A DNA stretch of 64,000 bases from Clostridia bacterium (GCA_017436905.1 JAFSCF010000019.1:62001-126000), one strand, 5' to 3'. Positions 55,059 through 63,273 are shown, counted from the first letter of the stretch. The notes: a model not told the origin generated them from the letters alone. Program-made: numbers and translations.

Positions 55059-55472
55059 TTATTTTTTAAGTAAATCACGAATTTCTGTAAGAAGTACAAC
55101 TTCGTCAGACGGTTTTGGAGGCTCTGCAGGTGCCTCTTCTTTTTTACGTTTAAATCTGTTTAATATCTTAACAACAACAAACACTACAAACGCAAGAATG
55201 AAAAAGTTTATTATCTGGTTTAAAAATGTGCCGTACAAAATTGCAACCTCGGGTGCTTCGCCCTCTGCGGCTTTAAGCACAATCCTGAAGTCGGAAAAAT
55301 CTATACCGCCGATAAGCCAGCCTATAAACGGCATAATAACATCTTTAACCAATGAGTTTACAATTCCTGTAAACGCAGAGCCGACTACAACGCCGACTGC
55401 CATGTCAACCACGTTGCCACGTGATACGAATTCTTTGAATTCGCCTATAAAGCCCTTTGCTTTATCTTTCAT
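55059..55472 (-). CDS. mscL: Large-conductance mechanosensitive channel
   Basis: Homopentameric safety valve opened by membrane tension in hypo-osmotic shock. 137 residues: EFKEFVSRGNVVDMAVGVVVGSAFTGIVNSL holds the gating first helix, then DVIMPFIGWLIGGIDFSD and a second membrane segment (LNQIINFFILAFVVFVVVK), and a charged C-terminal helix. Length and motifs are standard. It follows the M23 gene by 24 bases. Confidence 0.98.
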   Translation of the reverse strand: MKDKAKGFIGEFKEFVSRGNVVDMAVGVVVGSAFTGIVNSLVKDVIMPFIGWLIGGIDFSDFRIVLKAAEGEAPEVAILYGTFLNQIINFFILAFVVFVVVKILNRFKRKKEEAPAEPPKPSDEVVLLTEIRDLLKK

Positions 55473-55496
55473 AATTTTGTCCTCCGTTTTTTTATA

Positions 55497-56984
55497 TTAA
55501 TTTACATAGTTCATAGGGTTTTGAACTTCGTCGTTATAACGCACCTCAAAGTGCACGTGTGGTCCGGTACTATTACCGGTGCTACCCAAAGTGGCGATGG
55601 TTTCGCCTTTTTCAACCACATCACCAACATCGGCAAGCAGACTGTTACAATGAGCATAATATGTTACATATCCGTTATTATGGTCAATTTTTATAACTTT
55701 TCCGTAGCCACCACTCCAGCCGGAGAAAATTACAGTGCCGTTATCTGCCGCTACAATCGGGTCGCCAACAGTTCCGCAAATATCGACGCCTGTGTGAGTG
55801 CCCGAACGGCGTGAGCCAAAACGCGAACTTACCTTTCCGTAGTAAGGGCGCATAAACGAGCCTGTGCCCACGTGCGACGGACGTTCTTTTGTGCCGATTG
55901 CACGCATCTGCATAACGGGTTCACATACAACTTCACTGCTTATTACAGTCTGGTTTACGATTGCACCGTTTGCACGTTCAATCTTCTCTGTAACGGCGGT
56001 TATACCGTTAGCACCTGCCTGCAGGATTTTTTCGCTGCCCTCGTAAATAGTTGCATCTTCTGTAACCTGTTCTTCAAACGGAACGGTGGTTTCATAACTC
56101 AATGTATCAGTAGTCAGCACTGTGATGATTGGTTTCCACACGGGAATAACAACTGTATCGGAAGTATTAATATACTCGCCGAGTTTGGGATTCAATGATT
56201 TTAAATATTCAACTTCTAATCCGTTATCTGCAGCAAAGTCTGCAAAAGCGATTTTTTTATCAACTGCAACTGTATTATAAAGCGTTGTAAATCCCTGAAG
56301 CCTTTCTAAAGCAGCAGCGCTGTCCATAACTATAACAGACGGAACATATTCATAAAGCACCTTAACATCTTCTTTAAACGAAACCTGCGTGGCATCGTCT
56401 GTTTTATATAAAGACGCAATCTGCAAAATAATATCCTCTGCCTGAGTCTTATCATTGAGCGCAGCAAATGCAATATCGTCAACCTCTACAGAATAAGCCT
56501 GCACCATAACATCTGATGTCGACTTAATATTTTCGCAAACTGCAACTGCATCTGTAAATGCTGCCCGTCTTATAATAGCAGGAACATATGTGATTTTTGC
56601 TTTTATAATATCTTCTCCGCTTACATACTGTGCAAATTCTGCATTTATATTATCCACGCAATTTTGCACAAATTCTTTGTCGGGTACATAACCCAGTTCA
56701 GTATCACCTATAAATGCATTATAAGCAAACGAAAAATTGATGTTGAACAGCATCGTAAGCGAAAGTGCCGCCACTGCAACAAGCGCACTTGCAACAGTTT
56801 TTTTATTAAGAGCATTATAAAATGCGATTATCTCATTTTTTATACCGTTAAAATAAGTTTTTAATGTTTTTGTCGTTTGGGATGTTTCGGTGTTTTTATC
56901 AACCTGTGCATATGCTTTGGCGATGCAATTACGCTTGACACTTTTGCTGTCGGCATCTGCAGCATTGATTTTGACAAACCGCAT
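55497..56984 (-). CDS. Membrane-anchored M23 peptidase with G5 domain
   Basis: Zinc endopeptidase that cuts peptidoglycan crosslinks. 495 residues: a cytoplasmic N-terminus of about 65 residues, one membrane segment (about 66-90), an extracytoplasmic region with a LysM-like stretch (NPKLGEYINTSDTVVIPVWKP), a G5 domain at about 300-372, and a C-terminal M23/LytM domain with zinc ligands in HTGVDICG near 396 and HVHFEV near 479. The long leader has an exact 16-base palindrome just before the ribosome binding site. mscL is probably in the same transcript. Confidence 0.94.
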   Translation of the reverse strand: MRFVKINAADADSKSVKRNCIAKAYAQVDKNTETSQTTKTLKTYFNGIKNEIIAFYNALNKKTVASALVAVAALSLTMLFNINFSFAYNAFIGDTELGYVPDKEFVQNCVDNINAEFAQYVSGEDIIKAKITYVPAIIRRAAFTDAVAVCENIKSTSDVMVQAYSVEVDDIAFAALNDKTQAEDIILQIASLYKTDDATQVSFKEDVKVLYEYVPSVIVMDSAAALERLQGFTTLYNTVAVDKKIAFADFAADNGLEVEYLKSLNPKLGEYINTSDTVVIPVWKPIITVLTTDTLSYETTVPFEEQVTEDATIYEGSEKILQAGANGITAVTEKIERANGAIVNQTVISSEVVCEPVMQMRAIGTKERPSHVGTGSFMRPYYGKVSSRFGSRRSGTHTGVDICGTVGDPIVAADNGTVIFSGWSGGYGKVIKIDHNNGYVTYYAHCNSLLADVGDVVEKGETIATLGSTGNSTGPHVHFEVRYNDEVQNPMNYVN

Positions 56985-57006
56985 TTTCTCACCTTCTTTT
57001 CTTTTA

Positions 57007-57046
57007 CCGAATCAATATAATCCTAACCACGATTATATTGATTCGG
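57007..57046. repeat. Perfect 16-base inverted repeat in the M23 gene leader
   Basis: CCGAATCAATATAATC (57007-57022) and its exact reverse complement (57031-57046) flank an eight-base spacer, ending 22 bases before the start codon. There is no T-run. It could be a protein-binding operator or an mRNA stem acting on translation. Confidence 0.7.
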
Positions 57047-57088
57047 CTAGTAATAGTGTATTTAATTATTCAGAAAATATGTAAATTT

Positions 57089-57116
57089 TGTAATAGTTTC
57101 TTAACATTTTTGTAAC
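57089..57116 (+). promoter_or_regulatory. WalR-like half-site array upstream of the M23 gene
   Basis: TGTAAT (57089), CTTAAC (57100) and TGTAAC (57111) are spaced by exactly 11 bases, as in the WalR consensus TGTWAH-N5-TGTWAH; the middle site is imperfect. It lies downstream of the predicted start point. WalR control of M23 peptidases is known in Bacilli; here it is inferred only. Confidence 0.3.
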
Positions 57117-57139
57117 TATTTTATCGCAATACAGAGTAA

Positions 57140-57168
57140 AGTATATCACAAAAATTCAAAAAAAGCAA
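57140..57168 (-). promoter_or_regulatory. Promoter of the M23-mscL pair
   Basis: Minus-strand TTGCTT (57163-57168), a 17-base spacer and TATACT (57140-57145), with TGA before the -10. Confidence 0.65.
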
Positions 57169-57190
57169 CCTTTTATTAAATTTTTACACA

Positions 57191-57862
57191 TTACCTTTCT
57201 GCAAAAAATTGAGGCGTGTTGCCCACTATAATAGTCTGCGCAGCCATTACAGATGTAGTAACTGTGCCTTTTATTCTTGCAACGGCAGATATGGCACGCA
57301 TATCGGCGGTGATATCTATATATATCTCGTGGCGGGTCTGGTTAATGCCGGCATCTGTAAACTGCGAACGGAAATCCACCTTAACATTTCCGTACGGGAC
57401 TATGCAAAACGGTATTTTAGGGCCAATACCCGACAATAGTATTATATCTGTAAGATTGCCGAGAGGAATTGTAAAACCTTTGCTACCAAACTGTTCTATA
57501 TCGTTTAAAATATCAACCGCAAGATTTGACTTGAATTTATTTATCGCTGCAGTGTCGGCAGTTATGGAAGTTATCTGCCCGTCATCGTTATACGATATAT
57601 CCATAAGTTTATTATACATATCGCCGTTAAGGCTGGTTAAAACAGTTTTATTTATTATATTTGTAGCATTTGCCTCAAGCATTTTTTGTGATACATCTTC
57701 TATAAGCGGGTAAACTCTTACAAGAGCAGAGCAAATACAATATGTAACAGATGTAGCTATAAGCAACGCAACTGCCCATCGGCTTATACGCTTTTTGCGT
57801 GCAGGACGAATATACGTTCTGTACGGTCTGCCGAACTTCATAGTGCCAAACTTCTTTTTCAT
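57191..57862 (-). CDS. yunB: Sporulation protein YunB
   Basis: Mother-cell sporulation protein in Bacillus, function unclear. 223 residues from the ATG at 57862 (GGGAGAGAG upstream). A basic N-terminus, a membrane segment (VALLIATSVTYCICSALVRVYP), then EANATNIINKTVLTSL, DISYNDDGQITSITADTAAIN, GSKGFTIPLGNLTDIILLSGIGPKIP and FTDAGINQTRHEIYIDI, close to the YunB family pattern. Its presence supports a sporulating relative. It is divergent from the PBP-like gene. Confidence 0.93.
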   Translation of the reverse strand: MKKKFGTMKFGRPYRTYIRPARKKRISRWAVALLIATSVTYCICSALVRVYPLIEDVSQKMLEANATNIINKTVLTSLNGDMYNKLMDISYNDDGQITSITADTAAINKFKSNLAVDILNDIEQFGSKGFTIPLGNLTDIILLSGIGPKIPFCIVPYGNVKVDFRSQFTDAGINQTRHEIYIDITADMRAISAVARIKGTVTTSVMAAQTIIVGNTPQFFAER

Positions 57863-58010
57863 ATTCTCTCTCCCAACCATAATATTCAATCAGAAAGTAT
57901 ACGTATTCAACCTTGCCTAAATATGCTGAAGCAAGTTTGAACACTTATACTTAATATATCTGATCTTTAGAATAAATCACCAATTTATACAGAAAATACA
58001 TTAAGAGGTG

Positions 58011-58988
58011 ATGCGTATTAAAAGGCCAAAAAAGTTTTTACTGATATTTATGATTCCGCTTGTATACCTTATGTGTGCTATATTAAATATTACGGTTTTT
58101 AAAGGTAATGAATATTCGCATATGGCGGCAACACAACGGACAAACCAAACAGAAATAAGCAGAGGCATTATAACCGACAGAAATATGATACCCTTAACCG
58201 GAACGGACATAAGATACACAGACAGTTCGTTAGCACGCCATGTTATCGGCTACACAGACTCTTACGGCGATGGCATAAGCGGAATTGAAAAGGATTTTGA
58301 CGACGAATTATCGTCAAACGGCAAAGGCCCATACTCGTCACTTAAAGATGCAAACGGAAACGAAATACCAAATTTTAAAACTGACGATTTTAAAACAAAC
58401 CAAAAATATGTAAAACTTACCCTTGACTATCATATTCAGAATATAGTTGAAAATGTTCTTGACAAAAACTCTACAACAGGTGCAGCGGTAGTTCTTGATA
58501 CAGGAAATTTTGATATCCTCGCCGTGGCAAGCAGACCGAATTTTGACCAGAACGATGTGGCACAGTATATAAATTCAGGCGGAACGGCACTTGTAAACAG
58601 AGCAGTAACGCCGTATAAGGCAGATGAATTATGCGCCACAGCACCACTTTTATTTACCAAAACCGAAATAACACCTCTGCAAGCCGCCCAATTGGCTTGC
58701 ACGGTTGCTGCAAAAGGAATACGTAAAGAAAGTAACATCGTTGGCGGAATTGCACTCGAAAACGGATATATAATAAAATCTATGCGTAACGGTAATCAAA
58801 AAAGAATTTTACCGAAAACAGTTACAAAAGAAATTAAAAGTGAAATATCGGGCGAAATATGGGCAATAGGATATTTTCCTTATGAAAATCCGCAATATGC
58901 CATGTCTGTATTGAGTGAAAACGATGCAAGTGCAAATAAAATCTATAATGAAATTAAGAAAAGAATACTTGCGCTGAATATCCAATAA
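58011..58988 (+). CDS. Degenerate class B PBP-like membrane protein without transpeptidase motifs
   Basis: 325 residues: a basic N-terminus, one membrane segment (about 8-28), a PBP dimerisation-like part (ISRGIITDRNMIPLTGTDIR, ARHVIGYTDSYGDGISGIE), a remnant of the transpeptidase domain (NRAVTPYKADEL then directly TEITPLQAAQLACTVAAKG), and a C-terminal WAIGYFPYENPQYAMSVL. SxxK, SxN and KTG are all gone, and the segments that carry them are missing rather than mutated. The frame is otherwise intact. The AAGAGGTG site abuts the ATG at 58011, an unusually short spacing; a GTG at 58008 is no better and an ATT at 58017 would be better spaced. Confidence 0.8.
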   Translation: MRIKRPKKFLLIFMIPLVYLMCAILNITVFKGNEYSHMAATQRTNQTEISRGIITDRNMIPLTGTDIRYTDSSLARHVIGYTDSYGDGISGIEKDFDDELSSNGKGPYSSLKDANGNEIPNFKTDDFKTNQKYVKLTLDYHIQNIVENVLDKNSTTGAAVVLDTGNFDILAVASRPNFDQNDVAQYINSGGTALVNRAVTPYKADELCATAPLLFTKTEITPLQAAQLACTVAAKGIRKESNIVGGIALENGYIIKSMRNGNQKRILPKTVTKEIKSEISGEIWAIGYFPYENPQYAMSVLSENDASANKIYNEIKKRILALNIQ

Positions 58989-59013
58989 AAAAGACGGCAT
59001 AGCCGTCTTTTTT
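58987..59013. terminator. Bidirectional terminator between the PBP-like gene and the ABC permease
   Basis: AAAAAAGACGGC and GCCGTCTTTTTT around a three-base loop, with A/T runs on both sides; it serves two convergent genes. Confidence 0.9.
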
Positions 59014-59842
59014 ATCCTTTTACTGCACCGTCGGACACACCACGGACGATATGCTTTTGTAAAAGAAGAAAAACTATAATGATTGGAATGATAGATACGA
59101 ACACCGCAGGGAAGATAAGTTCCCAAGGATTTCCGAATTGCCCTGATGTCATTTTTGCAAAGTAGAGTTCCAGAGTTAGCGTTCTTGAAGATGCATTACC
59201 GATTACAAGAAACGGAAGCAGGTAGTCGTTCCATATCCACATAGAGTTTAAAATAATTACCGTTGCCGTGGTGGATTTCATCAGCGGAAAAACAACCGTG
59301 AAGAATGTTTTTATCATTCCTGCTCCGTCAATGAGGGCTGCCTCTTCAATCGACGGCGGTATGCTTTTTACAAAGCCGTGATACAAAAATATTGACAAAC
59401 TGAGCCCGAAACCACCGTACATAATGATAAGCCCTAAAATGTTTTTAAGCCCTACCCCCTCGAACAGACTAAGCAACGGATACATAACCGCCTGAAACGG
59501 AATAAGCATTGCGGCAGTAAACATATAAAGCATTACGGACGAAGTTTTTGTTTTTGCTCTTGCAACCGCCCACCCTGCCAAAGATGACGCCAAAACAATA
59601 AGTGCAACCGAAAGCACTGTTACTATAAAAGTTATTCCAAGTGAACGGAAAAAGTTAATCTCCTGCGACGCAGTTAAAATATAGTCAAAATCCCAGTTGA
59701 GCGGCAACGACATTGGCGACGCCACAATCTCTGACTGCGATTTAAACGAGTTTATAAGCAAAAACGCAACAGGTGCCAAAGTTAAAATTGCAAACACCGT
59801 GAGCGCAATATACAAAACGGTGTGCAGAACTTTTTTCCTCAA
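59012..59842 (-). CDS. Sugar ABC transporter permease (MalG/RafG type)
   Basis: Inner-membrane subunit of a CUT1 carbohydrate importer. 276 residues with six membrane segments and the EAA loop EEAALIDGAGMIKTFFTVVFPLMKS. The start is TTG at 59842, overlapping the stop of the partner permease (TTGA), with GGAGGTGG upstream. No ATPase subunit gene is nearby, so a shared MsmX/UgpC-type ATPase encoded elsewhere is probable. Confidence 0.94.
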   Translation of the reverse strand: MRKKVLHTVLYIALTVFAILTLAPVAFLLINSFKSQSEIVASPMSLPLNWDFDYILTASQEINFFRSLGITFIVTVLSVALIVLASSLAGWAVARAKTKTSSVMLYMFTAAMLIPFQAVMYPLLSLFEGVGLKNILGLIIMYGGFGLSLSIFLYHGFVKSIPPSIEEAALIDGAGMIKTFFTVVFPLMKSTTATVIILNSMWIWNDYLLPFLVIGNASSRTLTLELYFAKMTSGQFGNPWELIFPAVFVSIIPIIIVFLLLQKHIVRGVSDGAVKG

Positions 59843-60738
59843 TGCAGTTCCACCTCCCTGCGCTTAGTAACGTACAACTGTACAAGTGTAACAACTGCAA
59901 TCAGTACGAAGAACACTACAGCCTGAGCCTGTGCCATACCGTAATCGGGCGGGGCCGTATCTCTTGTAGTACGCAATATCTGTGTTGCTAAAAGTCTTGT
60001 ATTAAAGTTCCCGTCGGTAAGAGCGATGTTCTGGTCAAGCAGTTTAAAGCAGTTTGCAAGTGTTAAAAAGAATACTATCGTTATAGCCGGCATCAGCATG
60101 GGCAAAGTTATTACCCGAAACTGTGCCAATGCACCGGCACCGTCAATCTGTGCCGCCTCGTAAAGGTCACGGGGAATGGTGTTTAGCCCCGTGATATAAA
60201 TTATCATCATATACCCTGCCATCTGCCACGTTACGAGGATAACAAGTGCAAAAAGTGCTTTTGTATTATCCTGCAGCATATTTGTAAGTGCAGGGATATG
60301 AATAAGCCCCTGCGGACCAAAAAGCACGTCAGAAAACACATTCTGGAATATGAACTGCCATATAAAACCCAGCGCAAGTCCGCCAAGCAAATTTGGCAGA
60401 AAAAACACAGTTCTGTATATTGCACCGCCACGTGATACGGTCGTTATCATCATAGCAAGCGCAAGCGACACTATATTTATGGCAATAACCGCCGTAATGG
60501 TGAACTTGATGGTATACACAAATGCGTTTAAAAATTTTTCATTCTTAAAAGCGTTAACATAATTTTCAAATCCCACGAAGGATTCAAATGCATTGGCTCC
60601 ACCTGCAAAATACGTACCGCGCCACGATGTGAACGAATAAAGAACACCAGTTACAAACGGTATAACGATTACCGCAAAAAACAGTATGAGCGCAGGTAAC
60701 GAAATAGGCAGAAGCCACTTTCTGTAATACTTATCCAT
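59839..60738 (-). CDS. Sugar ABC transporter permease (MalF/UgpA type)
   Basis: Partner permease of the CUT1 importer. 299 residues, six membrane segments, with the EAA loop DLYEAAQIDGAGALAQFRVITLPMLMPA. Position between the binding protein and the second permease is standard. The substrate cannot be inferred from sequence. Confidence 0.94.
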   Translation of the reverse strand: MDKYYRKWLLPISLPALILFFAVIVIPFVTGVLYSFTSWRGTYFAGGANAFESFVGFENYVNAFKNEKFLNAFVYTIKFTITAVIAINIVSLALAMMITTVSRGGAIYRTVFFLPNLLGGLALGFIWQFIFQNVFSDVLFGPQGLIHIPALTNMLQDNTKALFALVILVTWQMAGYMMIIYITGLNTIPRDLYEAAQIDGAGALAQFRVITLPMLMPAITIVFFLTLANCFKLLDQNIALTDGNFNTRLLATQILRTTRDTAPPDYGMAQAQAVVFFVLIAVVTLVQLYVTKRREVELH

Positions 60739-60773
60739 GTGTTAAATCAATCCTTCCCGAGGAAATAAGCATT

Positions 60774-62255
60774 TTACTTCATTTCGTTCCATTTAGAAAT
60801 TCCGTATTCAGCAATAGCAGAGTAATCTTCTTCAGTCCACTTCTCTTTAGTAAGATATTTTTCCATAATTTCAAGTCCAAGTACATCTCCGGACCAGTTT
60901 ACAGGCGCACCACCATACGGATTGGAAATAACGTCGCCGTCTTCCATATATCTTATAATAGAGTTACTTAAAGAATTATCAGTAGTAATATTCTGGTGGT
61001 CTGCATTATAAGGAACGAACGCCATATCTTCCGTTACAAATTTTTGCCCTGATTCAGAGGTGTTGAGCCACACAAGGAAATCCATTGCAGTTTGTTTCTG
61101 CTCGTCAGTTGCTTTGGCATTAATTGCGTAATAGTTGGGCACGTATACAGAAATTGAACGATTTAACTGTTCTGCAGTTTCTACACTTGAAGTAACGTCA
61201 GCATCTGTTAAAGGCAGTTTAACGGGGATAAACTCAAGTGTTTTAACTATTTCTTCATTAATTTTTGCTATATTGGTATATGCCCAGTTACCCTGTTTGA
61301 TAAAAAGCGCCTTGCTTTGAGCAAAAATCTGTACTGCGGAGTCGTAGTTTGCTGTTGTTGTGTTTATAAACTCGGCACCTCGTGTTACGGGGCCGTTCAT
61401 ACCTGCTGCGTATGATGTTTTAAAATCCAGCGCTCTTGCATAAGCGGTAAGCGGACCTTTTAAAGATGCAATCTGTGCATCTGTTGCGGCGGCTGCGTCT
61501 GCAGGGTTATCAAACACGGCGTTCAGTGCTACGTTTACCAGATGGTCACCGTATGTCCATTTATCCGCACCCGCTATAGCAAATACACCTGTAAGTTTTG
61601 AAGAAAGGTCTGTTTTTTCTGAACGCAAGGTATAAGTTTCACCATCCAAAACAACTGATGCGGCAGTGTTATTCTTGATATATCCGTCAACCGCAATTAC
61701 AAGATTTTGAAATTCCTCGTAACTTGCATTTTTGGCGTCTTCTAAAAAGTCGTCGGCACTCCCCTCGCCAAATAGGGCATCTACCATACGTGTATCTACA
61801 ATATAACCGTAGCCCTCTACGTTATAGGGAACACCGAAACTGTTTGTGCCGTTTGAACTCAAACGCATATTTTCGGGGATCTCGTCCGCAAGCATTTTAA
61901 AGTTTTCGTCTGTTACGGTTGTAAGGTCAAGCGCAAAGCCGCCCTCTTCAAACTCTTTAAGTTCCTGAATATTTACGATTGAAAATATTGTGGGCATATT
62001 TTTTGAGTTGAGTTCGGCACGCAGGGTATCTAAACTGCTTGTACCGCTGCCGAGAGAGAAGGTTTTAACTTTTTTGCCTGTTTCTTCAGAAAATTTATCG
62101 GCTGCATCTTTAAGTGCCTGAGCACTTTCGCCCTTGCCGTTAAAGATGTAAAGGTCATATCCCGAGCCAGCCATATCCATACCGCAGCCCGCAAGTGAAA
62201 GCACAGGCAAAGCAAGCACAAGGCAAAGCGAGAATATTTTTGCAAGATTTCTCAT
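60774..62255 (-). CDS. Extracellular sugar-binding lipoprotein of the ABC importer
   Basis: Solute receptor tethered outside the membrane. 493 residues from the ATG at 62255 (AAAGGAG upstream). Lipoprotein signal with the acylated Cys24 in LSLAGCG, then the bacterial type 1 binding-protein fold (LKDAADKFSEETGKKVKTF, TIFSIVNIQELKEF, near the C-terminus TDEQKQTAMDFLVWLNTSESGQKFV). An intrinsic terminator lies 27 bases upstream of the start, so expression may depend on read-through or attenuation. Confidence 0.93.
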   Translation of the reverse strand: MRNLAKIFSLCLVLALPVLSLAGCGMDMAGSGYDLYIFNGKGESAQALKDAADKFSEETGKKVKTFSLGSGTSSLDTLRAELNSKNMPTIFSIVNIQELKEFEEGGFALDLTTVTDENFKMLADEIPENMRLSSNGTNSFGVPYNVEGYGYIVDTRMVDALFGEGSADDFLEDAKNASYEEFQNLVIAVDGYIKNNTAASVVLDGETYTLRSEKTDLSSKLTGVFAIAGADKWTYGDHLVNVALNAVFDNPADAAAATDAQIASLKGPLTAYARALDFKTSYAAGMNGPVTRGAEFINTTTANYDSAVQIFAQSKALFIKQGNWAYTNIAKINEEIVKTLEFIPVKLPLTDADVTSSVETAEQLNRSISVYVPNYYAINAKATDEQKQTAMDFLVWLNTSESGQKFVTEDMAFVPYNADHQNITTDNSLSNSIIRYMEDGDVISNPYGGAPVNWSGDVLGLEIMEKYLTKEKWTEEDYSAIAEYGISKWNEMK

Positions 62256-62281
62256 TTTATTTCTCCTTTCGTAAATCAAAA

Positions 62282-62311
62282 AACCGTACGAGATACTTAT
62301 CTCATACGGTT
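62282..62311 (-). terminator. Intrinsic terminator or attenuator before the sugar-binding-protein gene
   Basis: AACCGTATGAGAT and ATCTCGTACGGTT (on the minus strand) form a 13-base stem with one mismatch and a four-base loop, followed by TTTTTT and then, without room for a promoter, the ribosome binding site of the next gene. TTGACT at 62346-62351 could be a -35 upstream of it, but the -10 is poor. Confidence 0.8.
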
Positions 62312-62347
62312 ATTGTTGATTATTTGCATATTATTTATTCATGGAAG

Positions 62348-62938
62348 TCAACTGTCGATTTCTCCTAATTCTTCCATATTTTCCAAATCAAGTTTGTCGT
62401 AGTCAAAATCGATTGCTTTTACCACTTGCAGATACATAAGGCTTGTATGCTCTTTAAAATTACGCACAATTTTTTTGGCACGTTCTTTATCGCCTACGTA
62501 CATCTCAAATTTTAAAACGGGCACTTTATTCTCCGTAATCTCCGCTTTAACGAGATATTCTTCCTCATTTACGGGAACAATAGAAGCATCAAGTTTATTT
62601 CCACTTAAAACCTCTTTATTAATTTTATCAATCTCGTCAAGCATACGCAAACGCACGCTGCGAAGTATCCTGTGCTCGAAGTACGAAAGTGTTTCGCTAC
62701 CCTGTTTTGTAAGCGAAAACACCGTTTGATCGTCGAAGTGGAGTTCTTCTATATTTCCGCTTTCTATTAAATCCGAAATGGGCACAGTAAGCAGGCAGTA
62801 ACTTACATCTGCCGCGGCGCTTAAAACATGGAAAATGCGTGTATATGTGGCGCTCACCTTCAAACGTGCTATGGCAAACAGCACCATAAGTTTCATATCT
62901 TCGTCATTTTCAGCAGGGCGGTATGTCAAAGGTTCCAT
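62348..62938 (-). CDS. DUF4364 family protein (winged-helix regulator type)
   Basis: 196 residues: an N-terminal helical part resembling a winged helix (LMVLFAIARLKVSATYTRIFHVL, then YCLLTVPISDLIESGNI and FSLTKQGSETLSYFEHRI), followed by a mixed domain ending NFKEHTSLMYLQVVKAIDFDYD. The combination matches DUF4364, predicted DNA-binding proteins of clostridia; no target is known. It lies between the HPr-like gene and the sugar transporter. Confidence 0.85.
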   Translation of the reverse strand: MEPLTYRPAENDEDMKLMVLFAIARLKVSATYTRIFHVLSAAADVSYCLLTVPISDLIESGNIEELHFDDQTVFSLTKQGSETLSYFEHRILRSVRLRMLDEIDKINKEVLSGNKLDASIVPVNEEEYLVKAEITENKVPVLKFEMYVGDKERAKKIVRNFKEHTSLMYLQVVKAIDFDYDKLDLENMEELGEIDS

Positions 62939-62951
62939 TTGCTTCTCCTTA

Positions 62952-62982
62952 AATAAAAAGCGTGACTTGTTTCAGCCACGCT
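62952..62982 (-). terminator. Terminator of the HPr-like gene
   Basis: AGCGTGGCT and AGTCACGCT (minus strand) form a nine-base stem with one mismatch around a six-base loop, followed by TTTTTATTT. A short direct repeat TGAAATCAATTA occurs at 62984 and 63001 next to it. Confidence 0.75.
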
Positions 62983-63009
62983 GTGAAATCAATTACTCTT
63001 TGAAATCAA

Positions 63010-63240
63010 TTATGCTGTGATGTAAGGCTTGAGTTCGCCCATAATCGCATCAGCATCTTCTGTGTGGATTTCAACCTTGATAGGCTTTGCCAAATCCAAA
63101 CTGAATATACCCATAATAGATTTAGCATCTACTACGTATCTTCCTGACGCAAGGTCAATATCAAAGTCGTACTTGCTTACGATATTTACGAAGTTTTTCA
63201 CGTCGTTGATTGAACTGAGTAATACATTTACTGTTACCAT
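63010..63240 (-). CDS. HPr-like protein lacking the phosphorylatable histidine
   Basis: 76 residues with the HPr fold pattern: the regulatory-serine segment DAKSIMGIFSLDL, in which Ser41 corresponds to HPr Ser46, is intact. The region that in HPr reads GLHARPA is replaced by SSINDVKNF, so the catalytic His15 is missing. It therefore cannot work as a PTS phosphocarrier. By analogy with Crh of Bacillus, which also lacks His15, a role in carbon catabolite regulation is possible. The ATG follows AAGGAGG. Own promoter and terminator. Confidence 0.85.
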   Translation of the reverse strand: MVTVNVLLSSINDVKNFVNIVSKYDFDIDLASGRYVVDAKSIMGIFSLDLAKPIKVEIHTEDADAIMGELKPYITA

Positions 63241-63273
63241 ATCAAAATTCCTCCTTTTAATTATTACATTTAT

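Noticed and set aside
57900-57926. Possible sigma-E promoter of yunB (GCATATT and AATACGTA)
   Set aside because: The -35-like element fits, but the spacing is only 12 bases and the -10 matches the consensus at about half of its positions.
62984-63012. Short direct repeat TGAAATCAATTA (two copies, 17 bases apart)
   Set aside because: Only two short copies around the end of the HPr-like gene; could be chance in AT-rich sequence and is far too little for a CRISPR or iteron array.
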